A stretch of 64,000 nt of DNA from Hyphomicrobiales bacterium (GTDB lineage Bacteria > Pseudomonadota > Alphaproteobacteria > Rhizobiales > Rhizobiaceae). This document shows positions 50,326 through 58,522 of the stretch, piece by piece. The notes beneath the pieces are model-generated. The model was not told the origin of the DNA. It saw only the letters and a list, made by a program, of their open reading frames with translations, and made no database searches. The stretch covers positions 1 to 64,000 of the forward strand of contig UEIF01000041.1 of the NCBI GenBank assembly GCA_900468805.1, written 5' to 3'. Each line of letters opens with the position of its first letter. Within the stretch, counting starts at the first letter, position 1. A program made the position numbers and the translations under genes.

Positions 50326-51573
50326 ATGACGAAAAACGCAATCGTGCTCGGCGCCGGTATCGTCGGGGTTTCGACGGCCATTCATCTTCAACGCCGCGGC
50401 CGGCAGGTTACACTCATCGACCGCAAGGAGCCGGGTAACGAAACCTCCTTCGGCAATGCCGGCCTGATCCAGCGCGAAGGCGTCATGCCCTACGGCTTTC
50501 CCCAGCAGCTCGGCCTGCTGCTGCGCTACGCGCTGAACAACCGCATCGATGCGCATTATCATCTGAAGGCGCTGCCCGGCCAGCTCGCCTTCCTTGCCCG
50601 CTATTGGTGGAACTCCAATCCGAAGCGGCACGAGGTGATCACCAAGGCCTATGCACCGCTGATCGAGAATTCGATCATGGAGCACAAGGACCTGATCGAG
50701 GCGTCGCATGCCGAAACGCTGATCCGCAGGGATGGCTGGATGAAGATCTTCCGCACCGGCGCCAAGCGCGACGAGGCCTTTACGGAAGCGGCCCTCTGGA
50801 AGGATCAGTTCGGCGTCAGCTACGAGAGCCTGAGTTCGGCCGATATCACTCGCCTGGAGCCTGATATCACCGGGGATTTCGTTGGCGGCCTTCGCTGGAT
50901 CGATCCCTGGTCGGTGCTCGATCCGCATGCGTTGACGCGTGCTTACCGCAGCTATTTCGAAAGCCTCGGCGGACGATTTGTGACCGGCGACGCGGCATCG
51001 CTCGGGCCAATCGGGTCCGGCTGGAAGATCATGACGTCGGAGGGGTGGCTGGAGGTCGACGAGGTCGTGCTGGCGCTCGGCCCCTGGGCGGCGGTCGCGA
51101 CCCGGCGCCTCGGCTATTCCTTCCCGCTCGGCGTCAAACGCGGCTATCACATGCATTACAGCGTCCAGGGCAATGCAGTGCTCAACAACTGGACGCTGGA
51201 TTCCGAGCGCGGCTATTTCCTGGCGCCGATGAACCGCGGTGTGCGTCTGACGACGGGTGCAGAATTCGCCACGCTCGACGCGCCGAAGACGCCGGTGCAG
51301 CTCGACCGGGCCGAAGTGGTGGCCCGCACGATCTTTCCGCTGGGTGAGAGACTGGATCCGGAACCGTGGATGGGCGCCCGCCCCTGCACGCCCGACATGA
51401 TGCCCATTATCGGCAAGGCGCCGCGCCATCAGGGCCTGTGGTTTGCCTTCGGCCATGCCCATCACGGGCTGACGCTCGGGCCGGTGACAGGGCGTGTGCT
51501 GGCCGAACTGATGACCGGCGAGACGCCGTTCATCAATATTTCGGCTTATTCGCCTGACCGCTTCAACCCGTAA
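50326..51573 (+). CDS. FAD-dependent amino-acid dehydrogenase, DadA-like
   Basis: Flavoprotein of 415 residues with the Rossmann FAD motif AIVLGAGIVGVSTAIHLQRR at the start and GNETSFGNAGLIQREGVMPY next. The C-terminal GARPCTPDMMPIIGKAPRH, GLWFAFGHAHHGLTLGPVTG and RVLAEL part matches D-amino-acid dehydrogenase (DadA) and related oxidases. It probably oxidises D-amino acids or related amines in the cytoplasmic membrane. ATG at 50326 follows AGGGGAA. Its end overlaps the convergent gluconokinase gene by 11 bases. The exact substrate is uncertain. Confidence 0.87.
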   Translation: MTKNAIVLGAGIVGVSTAIHLQRRGRQVTLIDRKEPGNETSFGNAGLIQREGVMPYGFPQQLGLLLRYALNNRIDAHYHLKALPGQLAFLARYWWNSNPKRHEVITKAYAPLIENSIMEHKDLIEASHAETLIRRDGWMKIFRTGAKRDEAFTEAALWKDQFGVSYESLSSADITRLEPDITGDFVGGLRWIDPWSVLDPHALTRAYRSYFESLGGRFVTGDAASLGPIGSGWKIMTSEGWLEVDEVVLALGPWAAVATRRLGYSFPLGVKRGYHMHYSVQGNAVLNNWTLDSERGYFLAPMNRGVRLTTGAEFATLDAPKTPVQLDRAEVVARTIFPLGERLDPEPWMGARPCTPDMMPIIGKAPRHQGLWFAFGHAHHGLTLGPVTGRVLAELMTGETPFINISAYSPDRFNP

Positions 51574-52099
51574 CGCCGAGAGCGGCAAGAGCCTTCAGGG
51601 CTTCTGCCGCGATACCCTCGATCGTGTCATCGATATCGACGGTGACGACACCCGGTTCGCCCGTCGGTACTTCCAGCGTCTCCAACTGGCTTTCCAGCAA
51701 TGAGGTGGGCATGAAGTGCCCCTTGCGGTGGCCCATGCGGTCCGTCAGCAGTTCTTTCGACCCTTCGAGATAGACGAAGTAGAGGTTGCCGCCGGCTGCC
51801 GCTCGCAGGCGTTCGCGGTAGATATGCTTCAACGCCGAGCAGGACACGATGGTGCCTTCGCCCTTGGCAAGCGATGCCTTCATCGCCTCGCCGATGCGGT
51901 CGAGCCAGGGCATTCGGTCCTCATCGGTCAATGGAATGCCCTTCGACATCTTCTCGACATTGGAGGCAGGGTGAAGAGCATCACCCTCGACGAAGGGCAG
52001 ATGCAGAGCCTCGGCTATCTTTTCGCCGACCGAGGATTTGCCGGAACCGCTCACCCCCATGACGATAATTGCATGGAGCGTTCGGTTATTCTCGGTCAT
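51563..52099 (-). CDS. gntK: Gluconokinase
   Basis: Kinase of 178 residues that phosphorylates D-gluconate to 6-phosphogluconate. The P-loop IIVMGVSGSGKSSVGEKIAE is at residues 11-30, followed by FVEGDALHPASNVEKMSKGI then PLTDEDRMPWLDRI, and SCSALKHIYRERLR, all typical of GntK. It converges with the DadA-like gene and follows a repeat that ends the dpp operon. Regulators of gluconate use were not found beside it. Confidence 0.92.
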   Translation of the reverse strand: MTENNRTLHAIIVMGVSGSGKSSVGEKIAEALHLPFVEGDALHPASNVEKMSKGIPLTDEDRMPWLDRIGEAMKASLAKGEGTIVSCSALKHIYRERLRAAAGGNLYFVYLEGSKELLTDRMGHRKGHFMPTSLLESQLETLEVPTGEPGVVTVDIDDTIEGIAAEALKALAALGVTG

Positions 52100-52176
52100 T
52101 GCTCGTCTCGCTCATCGTTCCGACGTGGGATATCTGCGGCATTTAAACATTTCCATATTTCTTCGAAACATGGAAA

Positions 52177-52247
52177 TGCTCTATCTCTTTGTTTTCACGC
52201 AATTCCGGACGCAAAACCGCTGCGCACTTTTGCTGGAATTGCTCTAG
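52177..52247 (+). repeat. Dispersed intergenic hairpin repeat (RIME-like), copy 3
   Basis: ATGCTCTATCTCTTTG, TTTTCACGCAATTCCGGACG, CAAAACCGCTGCGCAC, TTTTGCTGGAATTGCTCTAG in order: the best-preserved copy. Outer arms GCAATTCC/GGAATTGC pair perfectly. Its right edge CTAG supplies the dppF stop codon. Confidence 0.8.
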
Positions 52248-53086
52248 GAGGCCGCAGCTACCGCAGCATTCTTGCGTGCAAGACGCGCCCTGATCGTTTC
52301 GACATCCGCCCGCGGCGTCGCTGCAAACAAGGTCTTTGTGTAGCTATGCTGGGGATCGTTGAAAACCTGATCCCGCGTGCCGTATTCGACTGCTTCGCCG
52401 AAATACATCACCATCACGTCGTCTGCCATGTAGCGGACGACCGAAAGGTCGTGGCTGATGAAGACATAGGTCAGGTTCAGTTCGTCCTGCAGGTCCGCGA
52501 GCAGGTTGAGCACCTGCGCCTGCACCGACAAATCGAGCGCCGAGACCGGTTCGTCGAGAACCAGAAGCCGTGGTTTCAGCATCAGCGCGCGCGCAATGGC
52601 GATACGCTGGCGCTGGCCGCCCGAGAACATGTGCGGATAGCGGTTGAAATGAACGTCCTGCAGGCCGACCTTCTTCAGCATCGCCATCGCGAGATCGCGG
52701 CGTTCAGCGGTCGGCGTATTGGTGTTGATGATCAGCGGCTCCATCAGGATGTCGCCGATCTTCTTGCGCGGGTTGAGCGATCCATAGGGATTCTGGAAGA
52801 CGATCTGCACCTTGCGGCGGATTTCCGGCGTCAGGTCACCCTTGAAGATATCGACCTTCTTACCGTCGATGAAGAGTTCGCCCGCCGTCGCCGGGTCGAT
52901 CATCGTGATGATACGGGCGAGCGTCGACTTGCCGCAGCCGCTTTCGCCGACGATCGCCAGCGTCTTGCCCTGCTCGACACTGAAGCTCACGCCCTTGACG
53001 GCATGGACCGTTCGCGCCTTCTTGAACATGCCGCCCGGCAGGTAATAGTCGCGAACGATGTTCTTTCCCTCGAGAACTGGCGTCAT
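52244..53086 (-). CDS. dppF: Dipeptide ABC transporter ATP-binding protein DppF
   Basis: ABC ATPase of 280 residues. The Walker A (GESGCGKSTLAR), the signature (MFSGGQRQRIAIARAL) and Walker B (LLVLDEPVSALDLSVQAQ) are clear, and the oligopeptide-type C-terminal part is present (YGTRDQVFNDPQHSYTKTLF). It works with DppD to drive import. It is the last gene of the dppABCDF operon and shares one base with the dppD stop. Its own stop codon belongs to the dispersed repeat at 52177. Confidence 0.93.
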   Translation of the reverse strand: MTPVLEGKNIVRDYYLPGGMFKKARTVHAVKGVSFSVEQGKTLAIVGESGCGKSTLARIITMIDPATAGELFIDGKKVDIFKGDLTPEIRRKVQIVFQNPYGSLNPRKKIGDILMEPLIINTNTPTAERRDLAMAMLKKVGLQDVHFNRYPHMFSGGQRQRIAIARALMLKPRLLVLDEPVSALDLSVQAQVLNLLADLQDELNLTYVFISHDLSVVRYMADDVMVMYFGEAVEYGTRDQVFNDPQHSYTKTLFAATPRADVETIRARLARKNAAVAAAS

Positions 53087-53937
53087 CAGGCCGCTCCCTC
53101 CACAGTCTTATTCGGATTGAAAAGTTCACCGATGGTCGGCAGCCGGTCGCCGGTCGCATTATCAGGAAGGGCGGCGAGCAGTGCCCGCGTGTAGTCGCTC
53201 TTCGGAGATTCGAAGAGCGAGAGCACATCGGCCTCTTCCATCTGGCGGCCCTTGTACTGGACGATCACCCGGTCAGCCGTTTCGGCAACCACGCCCATAT
53301 TGTGCGTGATGATGATCAGACCCATGCGATGTTCCGTCTGCAGGCGCATCAGGAGATCGAGGATCTGTTTCTGGATGGTCACGTCGAGCGCCGTGGTCGG
53401 CTCGTCGGCGATCAAAAGCTTCGGGTTGCAGGCAATTGCGATGGCGATCATGACGCGCTGGCACTGGCCACCCGACATCTGATGCGGGAAGTGGCCGAGC
53501 CGCTCGGCAGGATCGGGAATACCGACCGCCTGGAAAAGCTCGATCGCGCGCTTGCGCCGCGCCGCCTTATCGAGACCAAGATGAATCCTCAGCACTTCCT
53601 CGATCTGGAAGCCCACGGTGAAGCAGGGATTGAGGCTGGCAATCGGCTCCTGGAAGATCATCGACATATCCTTGCCGATGATCTCGCGCCGTTTGGCCCC
53701 GGACATGCCGAGCAGGTTCTGGCCGTCGAAGAGCATCTTGTCGGCCGTCACCTTTGCCGTCCACGGCAGGAGGCCCATCGCAGCCAGCATCGAGACAGAC
53801 TTTCCCGAGCCGGATTCGCCGACGATCGCCAGAACCTCACCTGCGTCGACCTTCAGCGAAACGCCGTCGACCGCGCGAAAAGGCCCGGTCGAGGTTTGAA
53901 ATTCGACGACGAGATTTTCAATTTCGAGAAGCGCCAT
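53086..53937 (-). CDS. dppD: Dipeptide ABC transporter ATP-binding protein DppD
   Basis: ABC ATPase of 283 residues with Walker A (AIVGESGSGKSVSMLAAMGL), the signature (HQMSGGQCQRVMIAIAIA), and Walker B (LLIADEPTTALDVTIQKQIL). The C-terminal LFESPKSDYTRALLAALPDN is typical of the oligopeptide family. It dimerises with DppF. The gene begins one base after the dppC stop and lies in the dpp operon. Confidence 0.93.
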   Translation of the reverse strand: MALLEIENLVVEFQTSTGPFRAVDGVSLKVDAGEVLAIVGESGSGKSVSMLAAMGLLPWTAKVTADKMLFDGQNLLGMSGAKRREIIGKDMSMIFQEPIASLNPCFTVGFQIEEVLRIHLGLDKAARRKRAIELFQAVGIPDPAERLGHFPHQMSGGQCQRVMIAIAIACNPKLLIADEPTTALDVTIQKQILDLLMRLQTEHRMGLIIITHNMGVVAETADRVIVQYKGRQMEEADVLSLFESPKSDYTRALLAALPDNATGDRLPTIGELFNPNKTVEGAA

Positions 53938-53938
53938 C

Positions 53939-54829
53939 TCAGGACCTCTTCATCTTGGGGTCGAGCGCATCACGCAACCCATCGCCCATCAGATTGATAG
54001 CGAGAACGGTGATCAGGATGGCGAGACCCGGAAATGTTACGACCCACCAGGCGCGCGATATGAACTCGCGGGATTCGGCGAGCATCGTGCCCCATTCGGG
54101 TGTCGGCGGCTGGGCGCCCATGCCGAGGAAGCCGAGGGCGGCTGCATCGAGGATCGCGGCGGAGAAGGCAAGCGTTGCCTGGACGATCAGCGGTCCGAGG
54201 CAGTTCGGCAGGATCGTCTTGAACATCAGGCGGAAGGTGCCGGCACCGGCGACCCGGGAGGCTACCACATACTCTTTTTCACGCTCGCCCATCACGGCGG
54301 CGCGTGTCAGGCGCACGAAATGCGGCTGGTTGACGATCGAGATCGCGATCATGGCATTGAGCAGGCCGGGGCCGAGCACCGCCACAAGCACAAGAGCCAG
54401 GAGCAGCGACGGGAAGGCGAGAATGATATCCATCAAGCGCATGATGACGATATCGACGCGACCCCGGAAATAACCGGCAACGAGGCCGATCAAGACACCG
54501 GCAACCACCGACAGCGTGACGACCACGACACCGATGAACAGCGAGAAACGTGCGCCGAAGATCAGGCGCGAAAGAATATCGCGGCCGACGGCATCCGTTC
54601 CGAGCGGATAGGAGAAGCTGCCGCCATCCATCCAGAAGGGGACGGAGAGCAGAAGCTGGCGGTTCTGCTCGGTCGGCGCATGCGGCGAGACGAGCGGTGC
54701 GAAGATCGCCATCAGCAGGATGATGAGGAAAACGAAGAGACCGATGACGGCGCCCTTGTTTCGCGAGAAATAATACCAGAATTCCGTCAGGGCGGAGGGC
54801 TGGTCGGATTTTGCAGTTATCGTGCTCAT
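53939..54829 (-). CDS. dppC: Dipeptide ABC transporter permease DppC
   Basis: Inner-membrane permease of 296 residues with about six helices and the ABC-permease EAA-like motif near the C-terminus (EYVVASRVAGAGTFRLMFKT ILPN part). The N-terminal cytoplasmic segment with FWYYFSRNKGAVIGLFVFLI is typical of DppC/OppC. It forms the channel with DppB. It is followed by dppD after one base and preceded by dppB by nine bases. Confidence 0.92.
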   Translation of the reverse strand: MSTITAKSDQPSALTEFWYYFSRNKGAVIGLFVFLIILLMAIFAPLVSPHAPTEQNRQLLLSVPFWMDGGSFSYPLGTDAVGRDILSRLIFGARFSLFIGVVVVTLSVVAGVLIGLVAGYFRGRVDIVIMRLMDIILAFPSLLLALVLVAVLGPGLLNAMIAISIVNQPHFVRLTRAAVMGEREKEYVVASRVAGAGTFRLMFKTILPNCLGPLIVQATLAFSAAILDAAALGFLGMGAQPPTPEWGTMLAESREFISRAWWVVTFPGLAILITVLAINLMGDGLRDALDPKMKRS

Positions 54830-54838
54830 GGACCGCTC

Positions 54839-55843
54839 CTAGTGTCTGATACGCGGATTGATGAAGCCGTAGGTCAGGTCGACGATCAGGTTCACCAGCA
54901 TGATGATGCCGGCAATCATGAGAAGACCGCCCTGGACGACTGCATAGTCGCGCTTGAAGACAGCATCGACCATCCACTTGCCGATGCCCGGCCAGGAGAA
55001 GATCGTTTCGGTAAGAATGGCGCCTGCGAGCAGCACGCCGACCTGCAGGCCGATCGTGGTGATAACAGGGATCATGGCGTTTCTGAGCGCATGGACGCCA
55101 ACGACGCGCAGAGGTGCGAGACCCTTGGAGCGGGCGGTGCGCACATAATCCTCGCCCAGCACTTCGAGCATCGCCGAGCGGGTCTGGCGGGCGATAACCG
55201 CAAGCGGAATGGTGGCAAGCACCACGGTCGGCAGAATGAGATAGCTGACGGCCGACGCGAAGGCGCCCTTCTGGCCGGAGAGCAAACTATCTATCAGCAT
55301 GAAGCCGGTGACCGGCTTGAAGAAATACATCAGCGAGATGCGACCGGAAACCGGCGTCCAGCCTAGATAGCCGGAAAAGAAGATGATGAGCAGCAGGCCC
55401 CACCAGAAGATCGGCATCGAATAGCCGATGAGGGCGACACCCATCACGCTCTGATCGAACCAGGTTCCGCGCTTGACAGCAGCGAACACGCCGGCCGGAA
55501 CACCGAGAAAGATTGCCACCAGGATGGCGCAGAGAGAAAGTTCGAGCGTTGCCGGGAAGAGCGTGAAGAACTCGCCGAGAACCGGGCGCTTGGTGACGAT
55601 CGAGGTGCCGAGATCGCCGTGCAGCACTTTTCCGAGATAATCGAAATACTGCACATACATGGGCCGGTCGAAACCGAGATCATGCATGATCTGGGCGTGA
55701 CGTTCGGGTGCCATGACACGTTCGCCCGACAACAGCATGACGGGGTCGCCAGGAAGCAGGCGGATGAACGAGAAGGCAATGAGCGAAACGCCTAGGAAGG
55801 TCGGTATCAGGACTGCGAGGCGCCCGATGAGAAATCGCAACAT
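54839..55843 (-). CDS. dppB: Dipeptide ABC transporter permease DppB
   Basis: Permease of 334 residues starting MLRFLIGRLAVLIPTFLGVS, with the LIAFSFIRLLPGDPV segment of the DppB/OppB family and about six helices. The EAA-type loop is DYVRTARSKGLAPLRVVGVH. An in-frame TTG 15 bases upstream is an alternative start. It lies 88 bases after dppA on the same strand, separated by two stem-loops, so expression relative to dppA may differ. Confidence 0.92.
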   Translation of the reverse strand: MLRFLIGRLAVLIPTFLGVSLIAFSFIRLLPGDPVMLLSGERVMAPERHAQIMHDLGFDRPMYVQYFDYLGKVLHGDLGTSIVTKRPVLGEFFTLFPATLELSLCAILVAIFLGVPAGVFAAVKRGTWFDQSVMGVALIGYSMPIFWWGLLLIIFFSGYLGWTPVSGRISLMYFFKPVTGFMLIDSLLSGQKGAFASAVSYLILPTVVLATIPLAVIARQTRSAMLEVLGEDYVRTARSKGLAPLRVVGVHALRNAMIPVITTIGLQVGVLLAGAILTETIFSWPGIGKWMVDAVFKRDYAVVQGGLLMIAGIIMLVNLIVDLTYGFINPRIRH

Positions 55844-55866
55844 AGCAAGGTTGTCCAATAGTTTCC

Positions 55867-55916
55867 GGCGGTCAGGTGGAAGCCTGACCGCCGGTCAAGC
55901 CCGGTTTTAGCCGGGC
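55867..55916. other. Two stem-loops between dppA and dppB
   Basis: GGCGGTCAGG (55867-55876) with CCTGACCGCC (55883-55892), and GCCCGG (55899-55904) with CCGGGC (55911-55916). Such hairpins after a binding-protein gene often stabilise its mRNA or partly terminate transcription, giving more binding protein than permease. Confidence 0.65.
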
Positions 55917-55931
55917 AGTTTATCATTTTTC

Positions 55932-57527
55932 TTATTCGGCGATATCAACGCCGTCGAAGCGGTGAATGCCGAGCGGGTCCATATGGAAGCCCGACACCTT
56001 CTTGCTCACCGGAACGAATACCAGCGAGTGGTCGAGCGGGGCCCAGGGAGCTTCCTTCTTGAAGATCGCCTGCGCTTCCTCGTAGAACTTCGTGCGTGCA
56101 GCAACGTCAGCCGTTTCCTTGGCCTTCGTCATCAGAGCGTCGTAGTCCTTATTGCACCACTGAGCGCGGTTGTTGCCGCCGACAGCGTCGCAACCGAGCA
56201 GCGTGTCCATGAAGTTATCAGGGTCGCCGTTGTCACCGGTCCAGCCGAGAATGACGGCGCCATCGCGCTTCACGTCGGAGGAGAGCTTCAGGTATTCGGC
56301 CCATTCATGGGTGACGATCTCGACATTGACGCCGGCCTTGGCAAAGTCGGCCTGGATCAGTTCGGCGGCGCGGCGAGCGTTCAGCATGTACGGACGCGAA
56401 ACCGGCATTGCCCAGACCTTCATGGAAAGGTCCTTGACGCCAGCGGCTTCGAGAGCCTTCTTGGCGCCTTCCGGATCGTACTTGTCGTCCTGGATCTTGT
56501 CGTCATAGGACCACATGGTCGGCGGAATCGGGTTCTTGGCAACCTGTGCAGCGCCCTGGAAGACGGCGTCGATGATCGCCTGCTTGTTGATCGCCATGTT
56601 CAGCGCGCGGCGGACTTCCGGCTTGTCGAACGGAGCCTGCTGGGTGTTGTAGGCGAGGAAGCCGACGTTCAGGCCAGCCTGTTCCATGACCGTGAGGTTA
56701 GGATCCTTCTTGAGCTCACTAACGTCGGCAGCATTCGGATACGGGATGAGGTGGCATTCGCCGGCCTTCAGCTTCTGGGCGCGGACAGCGGCATCAGGGG
56801 TGATCGCGAAAACGAGATCGTCGATCTTTTCCTTGCCCTTGAAGTAGCTTTCGTTAGCCTTGTAGCGGATAACAGCATCCGGCTGGTAGGCGACGAAGGT
56901 GAACGGGCCGGTGCCCAGCGGCTGCTGGTTGAGCTGGGCCATCTTGCCGTCAGCGGCGAGCTTGTCGGCATATTCCTTGGAAACGATGGAAGCGAAGTCC
57001 ATGGCGAGGTCGGCCAGGAACGGTGCTTCCGGATGATTGAGAGTGAACTTGACCGTCAGGTCATCGACCTTCTCGACCGACTTGATGAGATCAGGGAAAC
57101 CCATGCCGGCAGCGTATTCGTAGGAACCGCCTTCGACATACTTGTTCCAGGGATTGTCGGACTTGATCTGACGTTCGAAGGAGAAGACGACGTCGTCGGC
57201 GGTGAGATCACGCGACGGGGTGAAGAAATCGGTCGTCTGGTACTTCACGCCGGGATGCAGCTTGAAGGTATATTCCTTGCCGTCGGGCGAAACCGTCCAG
57301 CTGTCGGCAACACCCGGCTCGATCTCCGTCCCGCCGTGCTTGAATTCAACGAGGCGGCTGTAGACCGTACGCGAAGACGCGTCGAAGGTCGTGCCTGCCG
57401 TGTAGAGGCTCGGATCGAAGCCTTCCGGCGATCCTTCGGCGCAATAGACAAGCGTCTTGGAATACGCGGCGGTAGCCATGACCGAAGCCAGGGCTGTCGC
57501 TGCGAGCAGGACAGAGAACTTTTTCAT
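55932..57527 (-). CDS. dppA: Dipeptide-binding periplasmic protein DppA
   Basis: Substrate-binding protein of 531 residues with a signal peptide (MKKFSVLLAATALASVMATA). The mature sequence is very close to E. coli DppA by pattern: KTLVYCAEGSPEGFDPSLYT, FFTPSRDLTADDVVFSFERQ, PEAPFLADLAMDFASIVSKE, PIPPTMWSYDD and GWTGDNGDPDNFMDTLLGC. It delivers dipeptides to DppBCDF; in rhizobia and E. coli such systems also take up heme or 5-aminolevulinate. It is the first gene of the operon, and a 347-base region with a rirA terminator lies upstream. Confidence 0.94.
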   Translation of the reverse strand: MKKFSVLLAATALASVMATAAYSKTLVYCAEGSPEGFDPSLYTAGTTFDASSRTVYSRLVEFKHGGTEIEPGVADSWTVSPDGKEYTFKLHPGVKYQTTDFFTPSRDLTADDVVFSFERQIKSDNPWNKYVEGGSYEYAAGMGFPDLIKSVEKVDDLTVKFTLNHPEAPFLADLAMDFASIVSKEYADKLAADGKMAQLNQQPLGTGPFTFVAYQPDAVIRYKANESYFKGKEKIDDLVFAITPDAAVRAQKLKAGECHLIPYPNAADVSELKKDPNLTVMEQAGLNVGFLAYNTQQAPFDKPEVRRALNMAINKQAIIDAVFQGAAQVAKNPIPPTMWSYDDKIQDDKYDPEGAKKALEAAGVKDLSMKVWAMPVSRPYMLNARRAAELIQADFAKAGVNVEIVTHEWAEYLKLSSDVKRDGAVILGWTGDNGDPDNFMDTLLGCDAVGGNNRAQWCNKDYDALMTKAKETADVAARTKFYEEAQAIFKKEAPWAPLDHSLVFVPVSKKVSGFHMDPLGIHRFDGVDIAE

Positions 57528-57819
57528 GATGTCGTTTCCCAGGTTTGTTCTTTTTTGATCTTTAAAGATCGGGCGCTCATTACCCCGATCAGCGGGCCGA
57601 TGGAACGATATTTATTTGCTGAACGCAACGGCATCCGCAGAAAATTTTTCCAGGAAAGCAATTTTAGAAATTTTCGGTCAAAAATAGGCCCACATTTGCA
57701 ATATTGAAGCACGTTCAACCGTATTTTTGTCGCGTTTGGTATAATTTCGCGTCGCGGAAGGGCGTTGAGAGCGGTTTCAACGGGCTCTGATATATCAACA
57801 GCCGCCAGCGCGAATGAAA

Positions 57820-57848
57820 AACCACGGCCATCAAAAATGGCCGTGGTT
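57820..57848 (-). terminator. Terminator of rirA
   Basis: AACCACGGCCAT (57820-57831) and ATGGCCGTGGTT (57837-57848) form a perfect 12-bp stem. On the reverse strand it is followed by TTTTTC. The 290 bases from here to dppA hold the dppA promoter region and nothing else that I can support. Confidence 0.8.
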
Positions 57849-57874
57849 CATGATAATATCGGGATATTCTGATA

Positions 57875-58354
57875 TTAGGCAGCCGGCGCCTGAATGGCGG
57901 GCTTGCGATAATGCTGTTCGCCGGTAAGGCCAAGCAGGAAATTGATCTGTGGCCTTGCCTTTACCAGATCGTCGATCGAATATTCGGTCAGCACGTCGAA
58001 GAAGGCGTTCAGCGCCTTGCGCAGCGCCGTGTTCAGGCCGCAACTATCAACCAGCGGGCATTCGACCGCGCCGTCCTCAAAGCATTCCGCCATGGCGAAA
58101 CTGTCTTCGGTGACCCTTACCACGTCGAAAAGGGTGATATCGGTCGCCGGCTTGCCAAGGCGTACACCGCCATTGCGACCGCGCACCGTCTCGACGAGGC
58201 CTGCCTTGTTGAGAGGCTGCAGAATCTTGAAAAGGAAGAGCTCGGAAACGCCGTATGCTCTGGCAATCTCCGGAATCCGGCTCAAATGTCCTTCATTGGC
58301 TGCACAATACATCAACATGCGAACCGCATAGTTGGTCTGCTTCGTCAACCGCAT
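57875..58354 (-). CDS. rirA: Iron-responsive regulator RirA (Rrf2 family)
   Basis: Rrf2-type regulator of 159 residues, the main iron-responsive repressor of rhizobia. The N-terminal wHTH reads MRLTKQTNYAVRMLMYCAAN, then IPEIARAYGVSELFLFKILQ and VRGRNGGVRLG. Three cysteines in MAECFEDGAVECPLVDSCGL would bind the iron-sulfur cluster. It stands alone, with its own terminator downstream and a TGA-N9-TCA box about 70 bases upstream of the start, which fits autoregulation. Under high iron it represses siderophore and uptake genes. Confidence 0.93.
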   Translation of the reverse strand: MRLTKQTNYAVRMLMYCAANEGHLSRIPEIARAYGVSELFLFKILQPLNKAGLVETVRGRNGGVRLGKPATDITLFDVVRVTEDSFAMAECFEDGAVECPLVDSCGLNTALRKALNAFFDVLTEYSIDDLVKARPQINFLLGLTGEQHYRKPAIQAPAA

Positions 58355-58421
58355 GCCGATCTCCTAAATCATTTGTGGACCGTATATAGTGGGTTTCACA
58401 GTTTTGAACAATTCCAAAATA

Positions 58422-58436
58422 TGAAATTCACATTCA
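58422..58436. promoter_or_regulatory. Candidate iron-responsive (IRO) box
   Basis: TGA-N9-TCA at 58422-58436 (TGAAATTCACATTCA), about 68 bases before the rirA start. RirA binds boxes of this form in Rhizobium. Confidence 0.55.
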
Positions 58437-58473
58437 CGTTTCCCGCGACTGCTCGCCGCAGCGTTTCAAACGA

Positions 58474-58498
58474 AAACAGGCCCTTCTCGGGCCTGTTT
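58474..58498 (-). terminator. Terminator of mmsA
   Basis: AAACAGGCCC (58474-58483) and GGGCCTGTTT (58489-58498) form a 10-bp stem 24 bases after the mmsA stop. Confidence 0.75.
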
Positions 58499-58522
58499 CC
58501 AGATGGCGAAAGATAAGTTGGA

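Noticed and set aside
55962..57707. Forward open frame of 581 codons opposite dppA
   Set aside because: Antisense shadow; dppA is unambiguous and no ribosome site or domain supports the other strand.
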